NCBI GenBank assembly: GCA_904063045.1
Contig: CAJFCJ010000007.1
Span: forward strand, 1,867,404 to 1,931,403
Source of the DNA: Dimorphilus gyrociliatus
Lineage: Eukaryota > Annelida > Polychaeta > Dinophilidae
DNA: 64,000 bases
Reading direction: 5' to 3'
Position numbers and translations under genes: made by a program. A model generated the notes under the pieces. It was not told the origin of the DNA. It did no database searches and saw only the letters and a list, made by a program, of their open reading frames with translations. Of this stretch, positions 11,278 to 22,841 are shown piece by piece (position 1 is the stretch's first letter; each line of letters starts with the position of its first letter).

Positions 11278-13261
11278 TTTACAACTATTATATCACATGA
11301 TCACATCAAAATAAAATAGTTCTTTCTTTTATCAGTTTTAAGAAATGTAAACAAGAATACAATTAATTTTTATTTAAGTAATAGCATCAAAGTTAATTGA
11401 AGTAAATTGTGAAGATACTCTGCAGGAAACTCAAAGAGAGTAATATTAAAAATAAATAGGGAGCATGTAGTAGTAAATAATTCATTAATTAATGATTGAA
11501 AGCAAATTATTATTATGAAATAAAATTAAAAAGAAATATCTATATACATGGAAAAAATTCCAATGAAAATAACCACATCTTAAAATTCGACGCTCCTTTA
11601 ACTATTATTGAGAAAAAAGTTCCGATCTGAGAGCCTTTGCTTTACAGTATTATTTTAAACGAGTATTTTGTGAGGGATTTGGCAAGGTATGTAAGGATAA
11701 TTATTGTAAGTTAAACACCTCACAATCATTGAGGCAAATGGCGCCAAAGAACGTCCTAACGATATTCAAATTATGTAGTAATTAGCATAATTTATTGTAA
11801 AGTTGGTCACCGCGTATGAATATTCTGGGTTTTGCTAAAAGCCGGTGCTTGTTGCTCAAAATTTCTTAAATGATTAAATTTTTACAGCACTGATAATGTT
11901 CTTTTTAACTTAGATCGTTGTTAAAAGGCGATTGTTAATAGCTTTAGGGAAGTTAAACAAAATTATAACCTTTCTACCCTTTATTTTTAAAATTCATAAC
12001 AGTGAATTTTAAGTAAATGAAATGCTTAATACTCTAAAGTTATTGGAACTATCAAAGTGACATAATTATATTTGGGTAAACTTTCTTGAGTTAGATACAT
12101 TCTTAGTTATTCTTTAAGAATTTCTTTATCTTTTAACCATGTTAGTGAGATACCATAAATTCTTAATTTAGCCGTACCCGTATTTTGCGAAATATATAAA
12201 TAAACTCTAGTGAATTTTCGAATCGCGGTAAGAGCGTAAAAAGGTAAAAAGGTAAGTTTATATAATATGAATTTGCGCCGTAACGAAAAATTATAATAGT
12301 TCAAAAATGATATATGTGGTGACTATTTACATTGGCATAATTTATCTAGGAAATGCTTATTTATTTCGGCGCGCTTTAGACTCTTGTTCAATTAAAAAGT
12401 CTCATTTCATTTGTATATCAAATGAAAAGGTTCTAAATAAAAAAAATATATAAAAGTATTTATATTATGCATAAACTTGTATATTATAGACGGTATAAAA
12501 CGTCTTTTAGAGTGAATGTTTTGATTATTAGCATATGTTCTACATAATTTATATTGGCGCGAAATATTTTTAACAAAAATTATGTGTACGTCTACTCTGC
12601 CCGCATCTTATTACACACTTCAATTAATTAGACCTACAACGGAATGTTAAGTACACACTGCACACTGTATATAGTAGGGAGACGCAAAACTAGGTGCAGT
12701 TCGGTAAACTATCGATCTGACTGTACTGTCGTTACTTAGTGCTATGGCAACGAAATTTAGAGACGCTTTATGCAAAAAAGAATTATAGTAAACCAGAAAA
12801 CTTTTAGTAATTATTGCATAAATAAGTATCTTTATGTTCATGAGTGGTCCGATAGTTTTTTTATTCGCAAAAAAGGAATAATTACTAATACTACGTAGCG
12901 TCCTTTGTTGAGCGCGACGTCGACGGATCGATGTAATATGGAAAACGAAAAGAAGCATAAACGCCTATGTGAAAGTAATTTAGGATAGTGGAATAAACCA
13001 CTATGCGTCAAGCGTGGCCGACTCGTACGAGTGCGCTTGGGGATGGGTTGCCATGGCAACGGCGATATCTGTACGATGCTGCGCTGTATAGATTGGCGTT
13101 GTAGAGAGAGAGAGAGAGGAAGCGTTCTCCTGCAACAGAAATTCATTGCGCGAGCAGTCGTTTCGGTGTAGGCGGCTTTGAGTCTTTCTACAAATTACTA
13201 AAAGAATCTATAGAATCGACAACTAGCGGCAGTCAGTCAACCGCTCACCGACGCCCGTCCC
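11278..13261. promoter_or_regulatory. 2 kb divergent interval upstream of VPS41 and the POU6 gene
   Basis: No coding exon recognised. The left 1.4 kb is AT-rich. The right part, from about 12,980, is GC-richer and holds a perfect X-box palindrome (13047-13060), a 12-base palindrome ACTCGTACGAGT (13021-13032) and a GA run (about 13104-13119). An E2F-like GCGCCAAA lies at 11741-11748. The unusual length for this genome suggests developmental control of the POU gene. Confidence 0.5.
13047..13060. promoter_or_regulatory. RFX X-box palindrome
   Basis: GTTGCCATGGCAAC, a perfect 14-base inverted repeat that matches the RFX-factor X-box consensus (GTNRCC-RGYAAC). It lies about 200 bases before the POU6 start codon. 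RFX factors control ciliary and some neuronal genes in animals; the link to this POU gene is an inference. Confidence 0.6.
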
Positions 13262-15217
13262 ATGTTGCAGTGCATATCTGTCTCTAGTGCGGCGCTAGAA
13301 AAACAACAGCAGCAGGTGAGTGGCGCAACTGTAAATGCTCCTCCTCTCATTACACTTTACAATTAGATATTAAAATATGAGGGTTGGTTATGTTGAGAAT
13401 GGGGCACTCGGTTGGTGCTGCCGCCAAGCGTCGGCAGAGTAAACTAGACGCGTATCTTGTATTGTGACGCTTTAGTGCAGAGACGGCGACGTCACAATGA
13501 TGGTTAGCGTCAGTTGCGAGCCCACTTGAATATAAACTTTATCGAATATTTTTGATTTTGCAGGACGTGTGCGTGTCTGGTTCGATTATACGGCCATCGA
13601 CCGGACAACTGGATCCAATCAGCTGCGCGGAAGAGATGCAGGCGATGGAACCACCGGACGGTGCCGATGTTCCTCCCGATGTTCATGAACCGCTCAATGG
13701 CGAGACGAAGCCTGATCCAGCAAAACTCGCCCAAACTGCCATCATCAAGCAAGTGCGTAAGCTACTGGCGTTTAAATGTTTTCCTTTTTCCTGCCTTTTC
13801 CGAATTGCTGCTGTATGCACGAGATGACGCGTTGCAGAGCGCGTCGATCGATAGACGCCGCATGACGCTTCTGGCGCGATGCTTCTGCGTTGTGTGGCTT
13901 TCTCGCTTTTCCTTTATATTATAAAAATTGGTAATATTTTTCGACAGGACGTCATGCTGTCTGGATCGACCGCCTCGCAATCACCAGCCCCTTCGTTGAC
14001 CGTTAGTGGAAATGCATCAGCCGTTAACGCACTGGTCGATAGCGGTCTTTTTGTATCTGTACCGTCTAACGACCTAGAAACAAAACTCGAGTCGTCCAAT
14101 ACGAATACTTTACTCGGTCAGCCACAAGTTGCTCCTCAACTGATTGTTACAGGAGGAGGTGGTGGCGGCGTTCAACATCTTCTCATTCCAGTCTCTACGT
14201 CAAACGGAACCCAACAGTTACTATCAATACCTATATCCTTGCCGTCAGGTTCGTCCGGTTCACATATTCAACTGCTCGCCACGTCAAATGGTCAATTATT
14301 GGCTGCCAATATTCCAAATGCTCTTGGGCTGTCCAACGGCGCATCAACAACGACAACTTCTTCTACCGGACTGACGCAAATCATAACCAACTCTCATGGT
14401 CAACTTCTAGCCGTTGCTGCTCCCTCTAACGGCACTTCTCATGCTTCTTCAGCTTCTTCCACCTCTTCCACGTCTTCGACGAACGCCCTCACACAACAAG
14501 TCATTTCAACAATCTCGCAAGGGGCTCTTGCCTCTAGCGCCTTACCTCCTAACGTTAACCAGTTATTACCCAATACTATTTCAAACTCTACGGAATCGAC
14601 AACAATTGATGGCATTAATCTGGACGAAATAAAGGATTTCGCGAAAAAGTTCAAGATTTGGCGCCTGTCTATGGGGTTAACTCAAACACAAGTTGGTCAG
14701 GCTCTAAGTGCCAGGGAAGGTCCAGCTTATAGTCAATCGGCAATATGCCGTTTTGAAAAACTGGACATAACGCCGAAAAGTGCTCAGAAAATAAAGCCAG
14801 TACTTGAACGGTGGATGACTGAGGCCGAAGAACGCTACAAGAACGGCATGCAAACGCTCACGGAATTTATTGGCTCCGAGCCGTCTAAGAAGCGAAAACG
14901 ACGAACGAGTTTTACGCCACAGGCGCTCGAAGTTCTCAACGACCACTTCGAACGAAATACTCATCCGTCAGGTATATTTGAATTACTGATTACCCATGTA
15001 CCAATAAATGATTAAAGAGAAAGCATGAAAAACCATAAAATAGAATTTTCAAAAATTTTGATTATCAATAATTAACAATGTCACAGGTGCTGAAATGACT
15101 GAACTTGCTGAAAAGTTGAACTACGATCGTGAAGTTATTAGGGTGTGGTTTTGTAACAAACGGCAGGCTTTGAAAAATACAATAAAGAAACTGAAAGCAT
15201 CCGAAGTAGCACCCTGA
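13262..15217 (+). CDS. POU6F: POU class 6 homeodomain transcription factor
   Basis: Model: join(13262..13315, 13564..13752, 13948..14971, 15087..15217), 465 residues. The long N-terminal part is rich in S, T, G, N and Q (about residues 85-310). The POU-specific domain (about 315-395) contains FAKKFKIWRLSMGLTQTQVG and YSQSAICRFEKLDITPKSAQK, followed by the class 6 linker GSEPSKKRKRRTSFTPQA and a homeodomain ending VIRVWFCNKRQALKN. The linker and SAQKIKPVLERW are class 6 hallmarks (POU6F1/2, insect Pdm3). The recognition helix reads WFCNKRQ instead of WFCNRRQ. In animals the class acts in neurons and sensory tissue. Exons 2 and 3 begin with similar residues (DVCVSGS and DVMLSGS), so alternative splicing or an old exon duplication is possible. 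Confidence 0.93.
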
Positions 15218-16413
15218 TAAGAGATTCGATATACGAACGTCGTGGCGTCTCACACAATACTAGTCAAAATTATCTCTGCAGTTTCGTGTTCTGCTATTTA
15301 TTTGCCATTCTCTCGAGGACGAAATATTTCTCACGTTCGTAAGTGTTCAGGAAAGAATTGACCGACATGAGAAATGTTGTGCGTTATTAGCTAGATTCTT
15401 ATTTTTTATACAATTATTCTACATGGTTTTCGTCTTAATTTCATAGAATGTTTTACTTCTATTAATTCGCCAAAGTGCTACGCTTTTACGTATTGGTTTG
15501 TTGATTTTATTTGATTGTTTCTTTTCCTTTGCATGAGTGTATAATCAATGAAGAAATAATGAACATTAGCATAACCTATGTACATTTAATAGTTCTAAAT
15601 CATTTACTGAACGGGGCGATCCAATCATGCATTCGCACATCCAGGCAGTAAAGAGACTAAATATACTGTAATATACTTAATTCAACTTGGTCTTTTTCGC
15701 CTAAACTGTTTATGTAACTTAAATAATCTTTATTTGATAATGGCTTCTTTCTAGCTGACTGATTTGGGCAGGTAAGTTGGAAGGAAGAGAGTCAAAATTT
15801 ACAGTAATCTCATCTTAGTTTCTCCTATGGACAAGGGATCAATTTTGTCGATTGGAATTGTTCTATAAACCATAAATTGTTTTTAACAAAGCTGAAAAAT
15901 TAAGCTTGATTGAGGACAGTAAGATAACAAATCTGGATTTGTTGTTATATCAATCTGTCCATGTAAACTAATTTTGAAGAAACTTATAATAAAGTTCCTG
16001 AAACAATTTAAATTTCTTTTAGCAATTCCTTTGCGCAATACTTATTTCAATATCGGGAATATATCAATGATTGCGAGACTTAAAACTTAAAAAAACCAAA
16101 CAAGTGAAAATTCTACATTAGAGCATTGAGAATTTCAATTGAAACAACTTTTTATATCAAAATAGCCTCGATATTAAGGTAAGTAAAATGCTGATTGGTC
16201 GAAATTTTGCCTGGCATATGTAGACTATTCTCAATAACTTATATCCTAGGTTTCATAGAGGAAGCCGTAACCATATTAGTAGGATAAACGTGTCGCCAGC
16301 GTGTCGTTGTTAGTGCGGCCCTGCTACCGAAACGTGTTATCATTATAAAACGAAGACGTTGGCAGGAATCGTCAAAGATACTAGCAATCGGATAGACTTT
16401 GCGAATAATAAAA
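15218..16413. other. Intergenic: POU6 3' end and TRAP-alpha promoter
   Basis: 1.2 kb with no coding exon recognised. The left portion is presumably a long 3' UTR of the POU gene, which is typical for regulatory genes. The right portion before 16414 should hold the TRAP-alpha promoter; no distinct motif was found. Confidence 0.45.
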
Positions 16414-17690
16414 ATGTACAAGCTATTTTGGAAATTCCTCTTTCTAACTGTTCTCATCTTACCAATAACAGTCAATATAATAGGATTTGAGAATGGCAAA
16501 ATGATTGCTTTCGCCGAAGAAGACAACCTCGAAGGAGAAGACGGGGAAGAGGCCAGTGTAGAATCAGATGAACCAGCAGCTACAGAAAATGAGCCGACGG
16601 ATGCAACTGCAGCAGAACAAACAGATAAAGAGGAGGAAGAGGAGGAAGAAAAACTAAAACCGTCTCCTGACGCCGAATCTTCCATATTATTCGTTACACC
16701 TACTTCAACAGATTTACCGGCTGGAAAGCCAGTCCGAGTTTTGGTTGGCTTAACCAACAATGGTGACAAAAATTTCATTGTTGATACAATTGATGCGGCC
16801 TTCCACTACCCGCAAGACTACTCTTACTACTTTCAAAATTTCACCGTTGTTAAATATGATTCAGTTGTAGAGCAAAATAAGCAAATGACTTTCGACTACG
16901 TCTTCACTCCAAGTGATTCTTTCAGTTCTAGACCGTTTACTTTAACTGTTAATCTCAACTATAAAGATGCGGTAAGTGCTGCTCAAGATACTATTCGTAT
17001 CCTTCAGTAAAGGCAAGCTGTTGTCTATTTAGACAGTCTTGTAAGAACATGGAGGAATAATAATCATTTATCCATTGCTTTTTCTTACTGGATGTGTGGA
17101 ACAAATTTATTAATATTCTTTATTTTTCAGGACGGAAAAGTCTTTCAGGATGCTGTCTTCAATGAAACGATTACCATGGGTGAGCCTGACGAAGGGTTGG
17201 ATGGCGAAACGTAATAACACTATCAATATGCTCCCTTTTGATTTATAATATGAGGCAATTTCAGATTTTTTTTGTACGTCTTCTTAGCAGCGATGGTCGT
17301 TTTAATGATTGTCGGAATCCAACAATTGCTCATCTCTTTTGGCAAAAAGAAACATTTGCTTAAGCCCAAACGTAACATAGTAGAAACAGGGACGCAAAAA
17401 GCCGATGTTGACATGGATTGGATCCCAAAACAATCCCATATGAGTAAGTTTTGCTTGACAAACGGTCTTGTTCAAAGCAAGTTACCAGCGGAAAGAGATT
17501 TTAAAAATCTCTCAACCTCCTTAGAAACTTGCAAAATAGAGAGGATTAGTTTGACCGTCATTGTATAATGTATTTTACTTGATGGTTAGGAAATCCTAAC
17601 AAATCTATATTTAACACAGAAAAATCACCCGGTCGATCGCCGAAATCATCACCAAGACAGCGTAAAAGGGGAAATGCCGAGAATGCTTAG
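16414..17690 (+). CDS. SSR1: Translocon-associated protein subunit alpha (TRAP-alpha)
   Basis: Model: join(16414..16971, 17131..17210, 17265..17443, 17620..17690), 295 residues, close to the vertebrate length. It is a single-pass ER membrane protein beside the Sec61 channel that helps translocation of some signal sequences. Visible parts: signal peptide (FWKFLFLTVLILPITV), a strongly acidic luminal stretch (EDNLEGEDGEE...EEEEEEK), the conserved luminal domain (FVTPTSTDLPAGKPVRVLVGLTN, FDYVFTPSD), a membrane helix (LYVFLAAMVVLMIVGIQQLL), and a basic cytosolic tail containing VDMDWIPKQ and SPRQRKRG. The start is ATG 16414; there is no in-frame ATG just upstream. Introns have good GTAAGT or GTAATA donors. 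Two AATAAA signals follow the stop (17776, 17794). Confidence 0.96.
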
Positions 17691-17775
17691 TAATTTATAT
17701 ATCGATCACTTTGTGACTGCTGTTGTGCGCGATAAATTACGTTTAATAGTTCCTATTAATGGTTGAAATTTAAAA

Positions 17776-17799
17776 AATAAATATTAAATTAAGAATAAA
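17776..17799 (+). terminator. Tandem poly(A) signals of TRAP-alpha
   Basis: AATAAA at 17776-17781 and again at 17794-17799, 85-105 bases after the stop codon. Confidence 0.55.
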
Positions 17800-17885
17800 A
17801 CTGAATTTTTGTTTTAACCGGTCACAAAAAACCGGTTTGGTACTGATTAATATCATTAATATTAAAATAATAAACGGCGATCGTT

Positions 17886-17906
17886 GATTGGTTGGACATG
17901 ACGTCA
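17886..17906 (+). promoter_or_regulatory. CCAAT box plus CRE in the CYHR1 promoter
   Basis: GATTGGTT (17886-17893, reverse CCAAT box) and a perfect TGACGTCA (17899-17906), about 50 bases before the CYHR1 start codon. NF-Y and CREB/ATF-type factors bind these sequences in animals. Confidence 0.55.
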
Positions 17907-17952
17907 GCAAAACAATCCCAGCTGACTATTGCAAAACATTTCTAACGCCAGC

Positions 17953-19680
17953 ATGGAAGAAATAAGTATTGACGATAAAACGACGGAGGAAGAACCCGTC
18001 ATAAAAAAAGCTAAATGCGTAGGAGAGGAAAGGAAAGTGCCACGTCTTGAGGACAGGTTGAATGGGATTTTATGTTGCGCTGTTTGCTTGGATTTACCAT
18101 CAACGCAAATTTTCCAGGTTGGCTGACCCAATTTCCGACCAAAATTGATAATAGTTTCTTTCATAGTGTTCTTTCGGACACCTTATGTGTGCTTCCTGCT
18201 ATACTCACCTCTTGGCTGATGCTCGCCTTAAGGACGAGGGAGCAACATGTCCTAATTGTCGATGCGATATCAGCAAAACAGCCTGTTGTCGAAATTTGGC
18301 TGTGGAAAAAGCCATATCAGAACTACCCGACGATTGCCCACATTGCGGTCAGAAATTCTCCAGATCCGAACTCGACCATCACGTGCGGAGCACGTGCGCC
18401 GACAGGTTCGTCCCTTGCTGGCTTGCATTTCAACCTTAAGCGTAAGATTAAGTATCGCGTAATGTGATGAATGCATTGAATGGAAAAGCTGGTTGCCTTG
18501 TCGAAGATTGCACTGTTCAACAATATATATTAGTATATACATATTTTTATTGCTTAAAAAATCAACTATTTCAAGATAATAGTAAACACAAAGGTGATGA
18601 ACTGTTGTATTGGTCTTACTTAGCCTTATCTTGGTAAGTATTTCAAGTTAGAAAAAGTAAAGCGGGGTGGGGCAGCTGGGGTGCGCCTGTTTAGGTTAGC
18701 TAAGTTAGGTGAAAGGCTAGGTAAAAGCAATTCAACAAATCTCACCAGATATATTCAAACAAACATCTAATGATCAAGATGAGTGAAAGAAGGATCGATT
18801 GATTGGAAGCAAAGAATTTGAATTTTCATGCCACTTTATTTCTGTTGCAGCGGGGTGGGGTAAGACGTACGTTATGCCCTATACAAAAAATTTATTCCAA
18901 TTGGTAAGTTGCGATTTTCTCTAACAAATGAAAAGCCTATTTTCTCGCGGTTGAATTCGCTTAAATTTTCTAAAATTTTACTAACTATCATTTTATTAAT
19001 AATTCTAATTTTAACAGACCAGTTGAATGCAAATACTCTCAGCTTGGTTGTTCATGGTGTGGACCTTGGCACGAACTGGAAGTGCACGTGTCAGAATGTC
19101 CCCACCCAAAAAAATCCGGAGAGGATATCCTTCCAGCATTACAGCTTATTGAACGAGATAAAGACCAGCAAATCGAAGTACTCAACAGTATCGTGAGAAT
19201 GTTATCCTATGAAAGCGTATCGTTTTGTGGTTTGTAGTTTAATAATTCTTACATTACTTGATAGAATGTTTTTGTAATTTAACAGATATACAACTGAGAC
19301 CTTTCAGGTCTGAAGACTTTTTGACGAAATTATTTTATGAATCAAGTCGTTTTACAGCTTTGGAAAAACAGTGGGTAGTCAAAGCTAATGTCAATGACAA
19401 CCAGAAATACCCAGAAAGAGTCATTAATCGCCGCTTATGTATTCAACTTGTCATTAAAACAAAACTTACCGCTTCTTTAACTATTTACTACTTTCTTATA
19501 CCTGGACCTCATAGCTCAGTGAAAACTATGAAAACAGATTTACGCAATTTCGAATTTGGACCCGAAGCTGTGGAAACTCCCTTCACTGAACTCTCCTTAG
19601 TTGACAATGCTGAAACTAACAAGTTATTGGCAGCAAAGACTATCAATTTTCGGATCGTTCTAATTCAAGTTCCAAAGTAG
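17953..19680 (+). CDS. CYHR1: Cysteine/histidine-rich RING-TRAF-type protein (CYHR1/ZTRAF1-like)
   Basis: Model: join(17953..18117, 18167..18405, 19018..19229, 19286..19680), 336 residues. A RING-type finger (CCAVCLDLP...[30 protein letters not shown]) is followed by a TRAF-like zinc-finger stretch ([36 protein letters not shown]), a short helical linker, and a conserved C-terminal domain ending [28 protein letters not shown]. The order and the C-terminal motif match animal CYHR1, whose cellular role is poorly defined. Intron 2 (18406..19017, 612 bp) is roughly ten times the local norm; the exon boundaries around it (CADR|PVECKY) are nevertheless clean and conserved. Confidence 0.92.
18406..19017 (+). 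other. Unusually long CYHR1 intron with a repeated G-rich motif
   Basis: 612 bp intron in a genome where most are about 50 bp. GCGGGGTGGGG occurs twice (18662-18672 and 18849-18859), about 190 bases apart. It might be remains of an inserted element or an intronic regulatory block; no coding potential was seen. Confidence 0.45.
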
Positions 19681-20202
19681 TACTTGACCAGCTCTGGACT
19701 GTTGCTTTTGCTTATGTTTTCTTTTGTATGCACCTTGCTTATTTGCATAATCGACTCAATCTGGTTTGCTAGTTATATATGTATATTTGAAAAACCTAAA
19801 CTAATTGTTAATAATTAGTAAAGCTGTAGCATAACTAACGAAAAATTAACATTTATCGCTTGAGCAATACAGTTAATGAATATAATATAAGATAATATAA
19901 TGTAGGTTTCTATGTTTGACATTCAATATATGTAAAATATAGTGACTAAAGGTACAATAAGTTGGATTGCAAACAATAACAAATCTAGAGAAACTGGTAT
20001 AAATCGCGAATACCAAATTTCGAAATCGAATATTCGCGCATGCGCTTGAGAATTTTCTTTAGAACGGTTAGATACAGATCAAGCTGCTTGTGAACAACCC
20101 TTGATCAGTTTCTAGCGGAAAACTTTTTAACTACAAATTTATTTGACTTAATCGTACAGCTCACCGATTTTTCTAACTTTCGATCGCACAATTTTCATGA
20201 CT
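19681..20202. other. Intergenic: CYHR1 3' end and macoilin promoter
   Basis: 522 bp with no gene recognised. The left half is AT-rich and likely 3' UTR. The stretch just before 20203 should contain the macoilin promoter. Confidence 0.45.
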
Positions 20203-22102
20203 ATGAAACGGCGAAATGCCGAATGCGGCAAACTACGTCGGCCGCTTAAGAAGAGTAAAATAACAGAAGGTATATATGGCAGGTAATGAATGATAATTAT
20301 GAGCTGGATGAACCACTGAATTTCGTACTTGCAGCACTTTACTTTATGTAAAATTTCTTCTCGTTTGGTCATTTGTACTGATGGCCGATTACATAATTCA
20401 ATTTCGATTCGAGTATCTTTGGCCATTCTGGCTACTCTTGCGAAGTGTACATGATTCGTTCAAGTATCAGGGGCTGGTAAATCTTTAAAATGCTTAGGAT
20501 TATAAGATTACTTGTAGTATATTTATATAATCAGGCTTTCTCCGTTCTCTTCGTTTGCATCGCCATCACCTCGGACGTCATTTGCTATCTTTTCATACCA
20601 GTTCAGTGGCTCTTCTTTGCGGCTAGTACCTACGTTTGGATACAGTACGTTTGGCACACAGACCGCGGACTTTGCTTATCAACTGCCTCGTTATGGATCA
20701 TATTTGTATATTTCGAAGCATCCTTCCGACTTCGAGAAGTCAATGTTCGACATATTCCTTTTCATCTAGACTTATGTCGACCCTTCGCAGCTCATTGTAT
20801 TGGGTATCCGGTGGTAACCCTTGGCTTTGGTTTTAAAAGTTACGTTTCTTATAAGCTTAGACTTCGGAAGCAGAAGGATGTACAGAAAGAGAATGAATTC
20901 TTTTTCGAACTCCTACAACAAGCTCTTCCCGCTGAACAACAAGCCCTAATAGAAAAGCAAAAAGCTGCTGCTGCTGCTGCCCTCCTCACCAATAATAAAG
21001 AGGAAGTGATATCGAATGTCACTCCTTCGACCCCTCAAACTCGCAAAGCATTAGCAACTACTGATGCAACTTTTATTGAACAGAGAGATTACTCGGATAA
21101 GAAAAAATCATTAAATGACTATGAGGAAGAAAATGCTGTTAACGAAGCTAAATCTCTAAAATCTTCTAAGACTAACAATAAATTAAATTCTAATAGTAGT
21201 TCGTCAGCTACCACACCATCGTCATCTAACTCATCAGCGTATTCAAGGGGATCCAGTAAAGGAAAGTCACCACCCTCAAAGGATAACAAAGACGAATATA
21301 TTAGTCGATTAGAAAATGACCATCGTCAATTGCGTAGCGACATTCAACGATTGCGTAGCATTGAAGCAGAATTGCGAAGTAAGTTGTTGGAAATTTCCTC
21401 CAGCGAAAAGCAATATAAAGCAGAAGCGGACCAACTGAGACACGATAATGATTCGTTACAAACAAGACTCCATCATCTTGTAACCTCTCGACAACAAGAC
21501 AAAGTGACCATAAATGGCCTCCAAACAAAACTTTCTGAAGTTTCTAAACAAAAGCAATCTGTAGAGGCTAAAGCAGCTCAACAGAAGTCTGAATGCAATA
21601 ACGATAGTTGTAGGCAAAAGAAGAAGGAACTAGATCAGGATCTAAAGATTGCAAAAAAAGACTTGAAGCTCAAAGAAGAACACGTGAAACAACTAGAACA
21701 AGATATTCAACTGTTGCAACTATACAAAGAGCAGCAGTCTCAATCAGAGGACTTAGCATCTAAAATTAATTCTTTAACACAGACCAACTCTATTTTACAA
21801 GATACTTTGCGTTCAGAGACGCGTGTAAAACTGGATTTGTATTCAGCAATGGAAGGAAAACAGAGAGAGATAAAGACTTTAAATGGTGATACAATGTATA
21901 TTCTGTTTAGGTTTATTATTTGACAACTTTGACTATTTCAGATGATATTATACAAAGAAATCGGCTTATATCAAAATTAGAGTCTCGGATGGCTGAAGTT
22001 ATGGCTTTAGCTCCAGCTGCAACACCAGTAACATCATCCTGGCCATCAGCTATTCCGGCATCAACATTAAATCCCCGAGCTTCTGATTATATGCCAGAAT
22101 AA
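20203..22102 (+). CDS. MACO1: Macoilin (TMEM57), ER membrane coiled-coil protein
   Basis: Model: join(20203..20282, 20335..20476, 20535..21885, 21942..22102), 577 residues. The first two exons encode MKRRNAECGKLRRPL...TEGIYGSTLLYVKFLLVW and FRFEYLWPFWLLLRSVHDSFKYQGL, the highly conserved macoilin start. Next come further membrane helices (FSVLFVCIAITSDVICYLF; WLFFAASTYVWIQYVWHT), the invariant block DLCRPFAAHCIGYPVVTLGFGFKSYVSYK.RLRKQK, a low-complexity S/T/N region, and long coiled coils (about residues 330-520). Macoilin is a neuronal ER-associated protein needed for excitability in nematodes. An in-frame ATG also occurs at 20197; 20203 is chosen because homologues begin MKRR. Confidence 0.95.
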
Positions 22103-22285
22103 CCATCTAATCGGAATATTTTGTGCGATTATTCTCCTTTAATATATTTAAATGTTTATGATAATGTCAATGTGCTTGCACACAACTCGTAAAAATGACG
22201 CTAGTCGTTATTATATTTTTGTTGTGAACTACGTGAAAACAAACAGAAATGTAGTAAGTGTCCTACATGGGAAAAATACAAGGGC

Positions 22286-22771
22286 TTAATATTTTTTAAG
22301 AGTTTTTTTTATCAGAGCCATTCGTTGCCTATGAGCTTCGGCAGTTGGAGCTTTGCGAACTGATTTTATGTCGTCTCCGCTGTATCCTGGAATAAACATA
22401 TGATAGCTTCTTTCTAAGTAGATAAGAACATCTTTCACGTCCAAGCAATTGGATTTCCGATGTTTGGCCAACTGGCAACTATGTGTGACAACATTTTCTA
22501 TAAAATCATCTGCAATCTGCAGAAGCGCTTCCTCGGCTTCTTCATCTAACTGGGCATTAGGATCAACACGACGAACGAGATCAGATAGTCTTCTCTTATC
22601 AAGCAGATTCAATTCAGTTGTCTGATGCGGCTTAAAAGCCGTAGTTTGTGCAACTGGCTTAGTAACGTTCGAAGATGTTTCTAACTTCAAAGGCGGTATT
22701 ATAGATGGATTTTGAACAGGCATTTTGACTGATGTATTCATTTTCGCTGGTTCCATTGTCGCCGGAAACAC
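22286..22771 (-). CDS. TAF12: TFIID subunit 12 (histone-fold TAF)
   Basis: Single-exon gene of 161 residues, the same length as the human protein. An N-terminal low-complexity part is followed by an H2B-like histone fold (about residues 56-130) beginning LLDKRRLSDLVRRVDPNAQLDEEAEEALLQIADDFIENV and containing HRKSNCLDVKDVLIYLERSYHMFIPGY. TAF12 pairs with TAF4 in TFIID and with ADA1 in SAGA. The first Met is used; a second (residue 6) could also serve. Its start codon is only 70 bases from that of TMEM19 on the other strand, so both genes share one very small promoter. It is convergent with macoilin (183 bp between stop codons). Confidence 0.96.
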   Translation of the reverse strand: MFPATMEPAKMNTSVKMPVQNPSIIPPLKLETSSNVTKPVAQTTAFKPHQTTELNLLDKRRLSDLVRRVDPNAQLDEEAEEALLQIADDFIENVVTHSCQLAKHRKSNCLDVKDVLIYLERSYHMFIPGYSGDDIKSVRKAPTAEAHRQRMALIKKTLKKY

Positions 22772-22841
22772 TAAGCGACCTCTTTATTTCAACTGGTAAA
22801 TAAAAGTAAAACATTCCTAGTTTGCACATAAAAACTTTAAC
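22772..22841. promoter_or_regulatory. 70 bp bidirectional promoter between TAF12 and TMEM19
   Basis: Only 70 bases separate the two divergent start codons, including both 5' UTRs. No TATA box or CCAAT box is evident. Confidence 0.6.

Noticed and set aside
16239-16778. Minus-strand 179-codon serine-rich frame
   Set aside because: It is the reverse of the acidic luminal segment of TRAP-alpha.
20148-20426. Minus-strand open frame that can be spliced into a small basic protein opposite macoilin
   Set aside because: The plus strand encodes the conserved first two macoilin exons here, with matching splice sites; the minus frame is a shadow.
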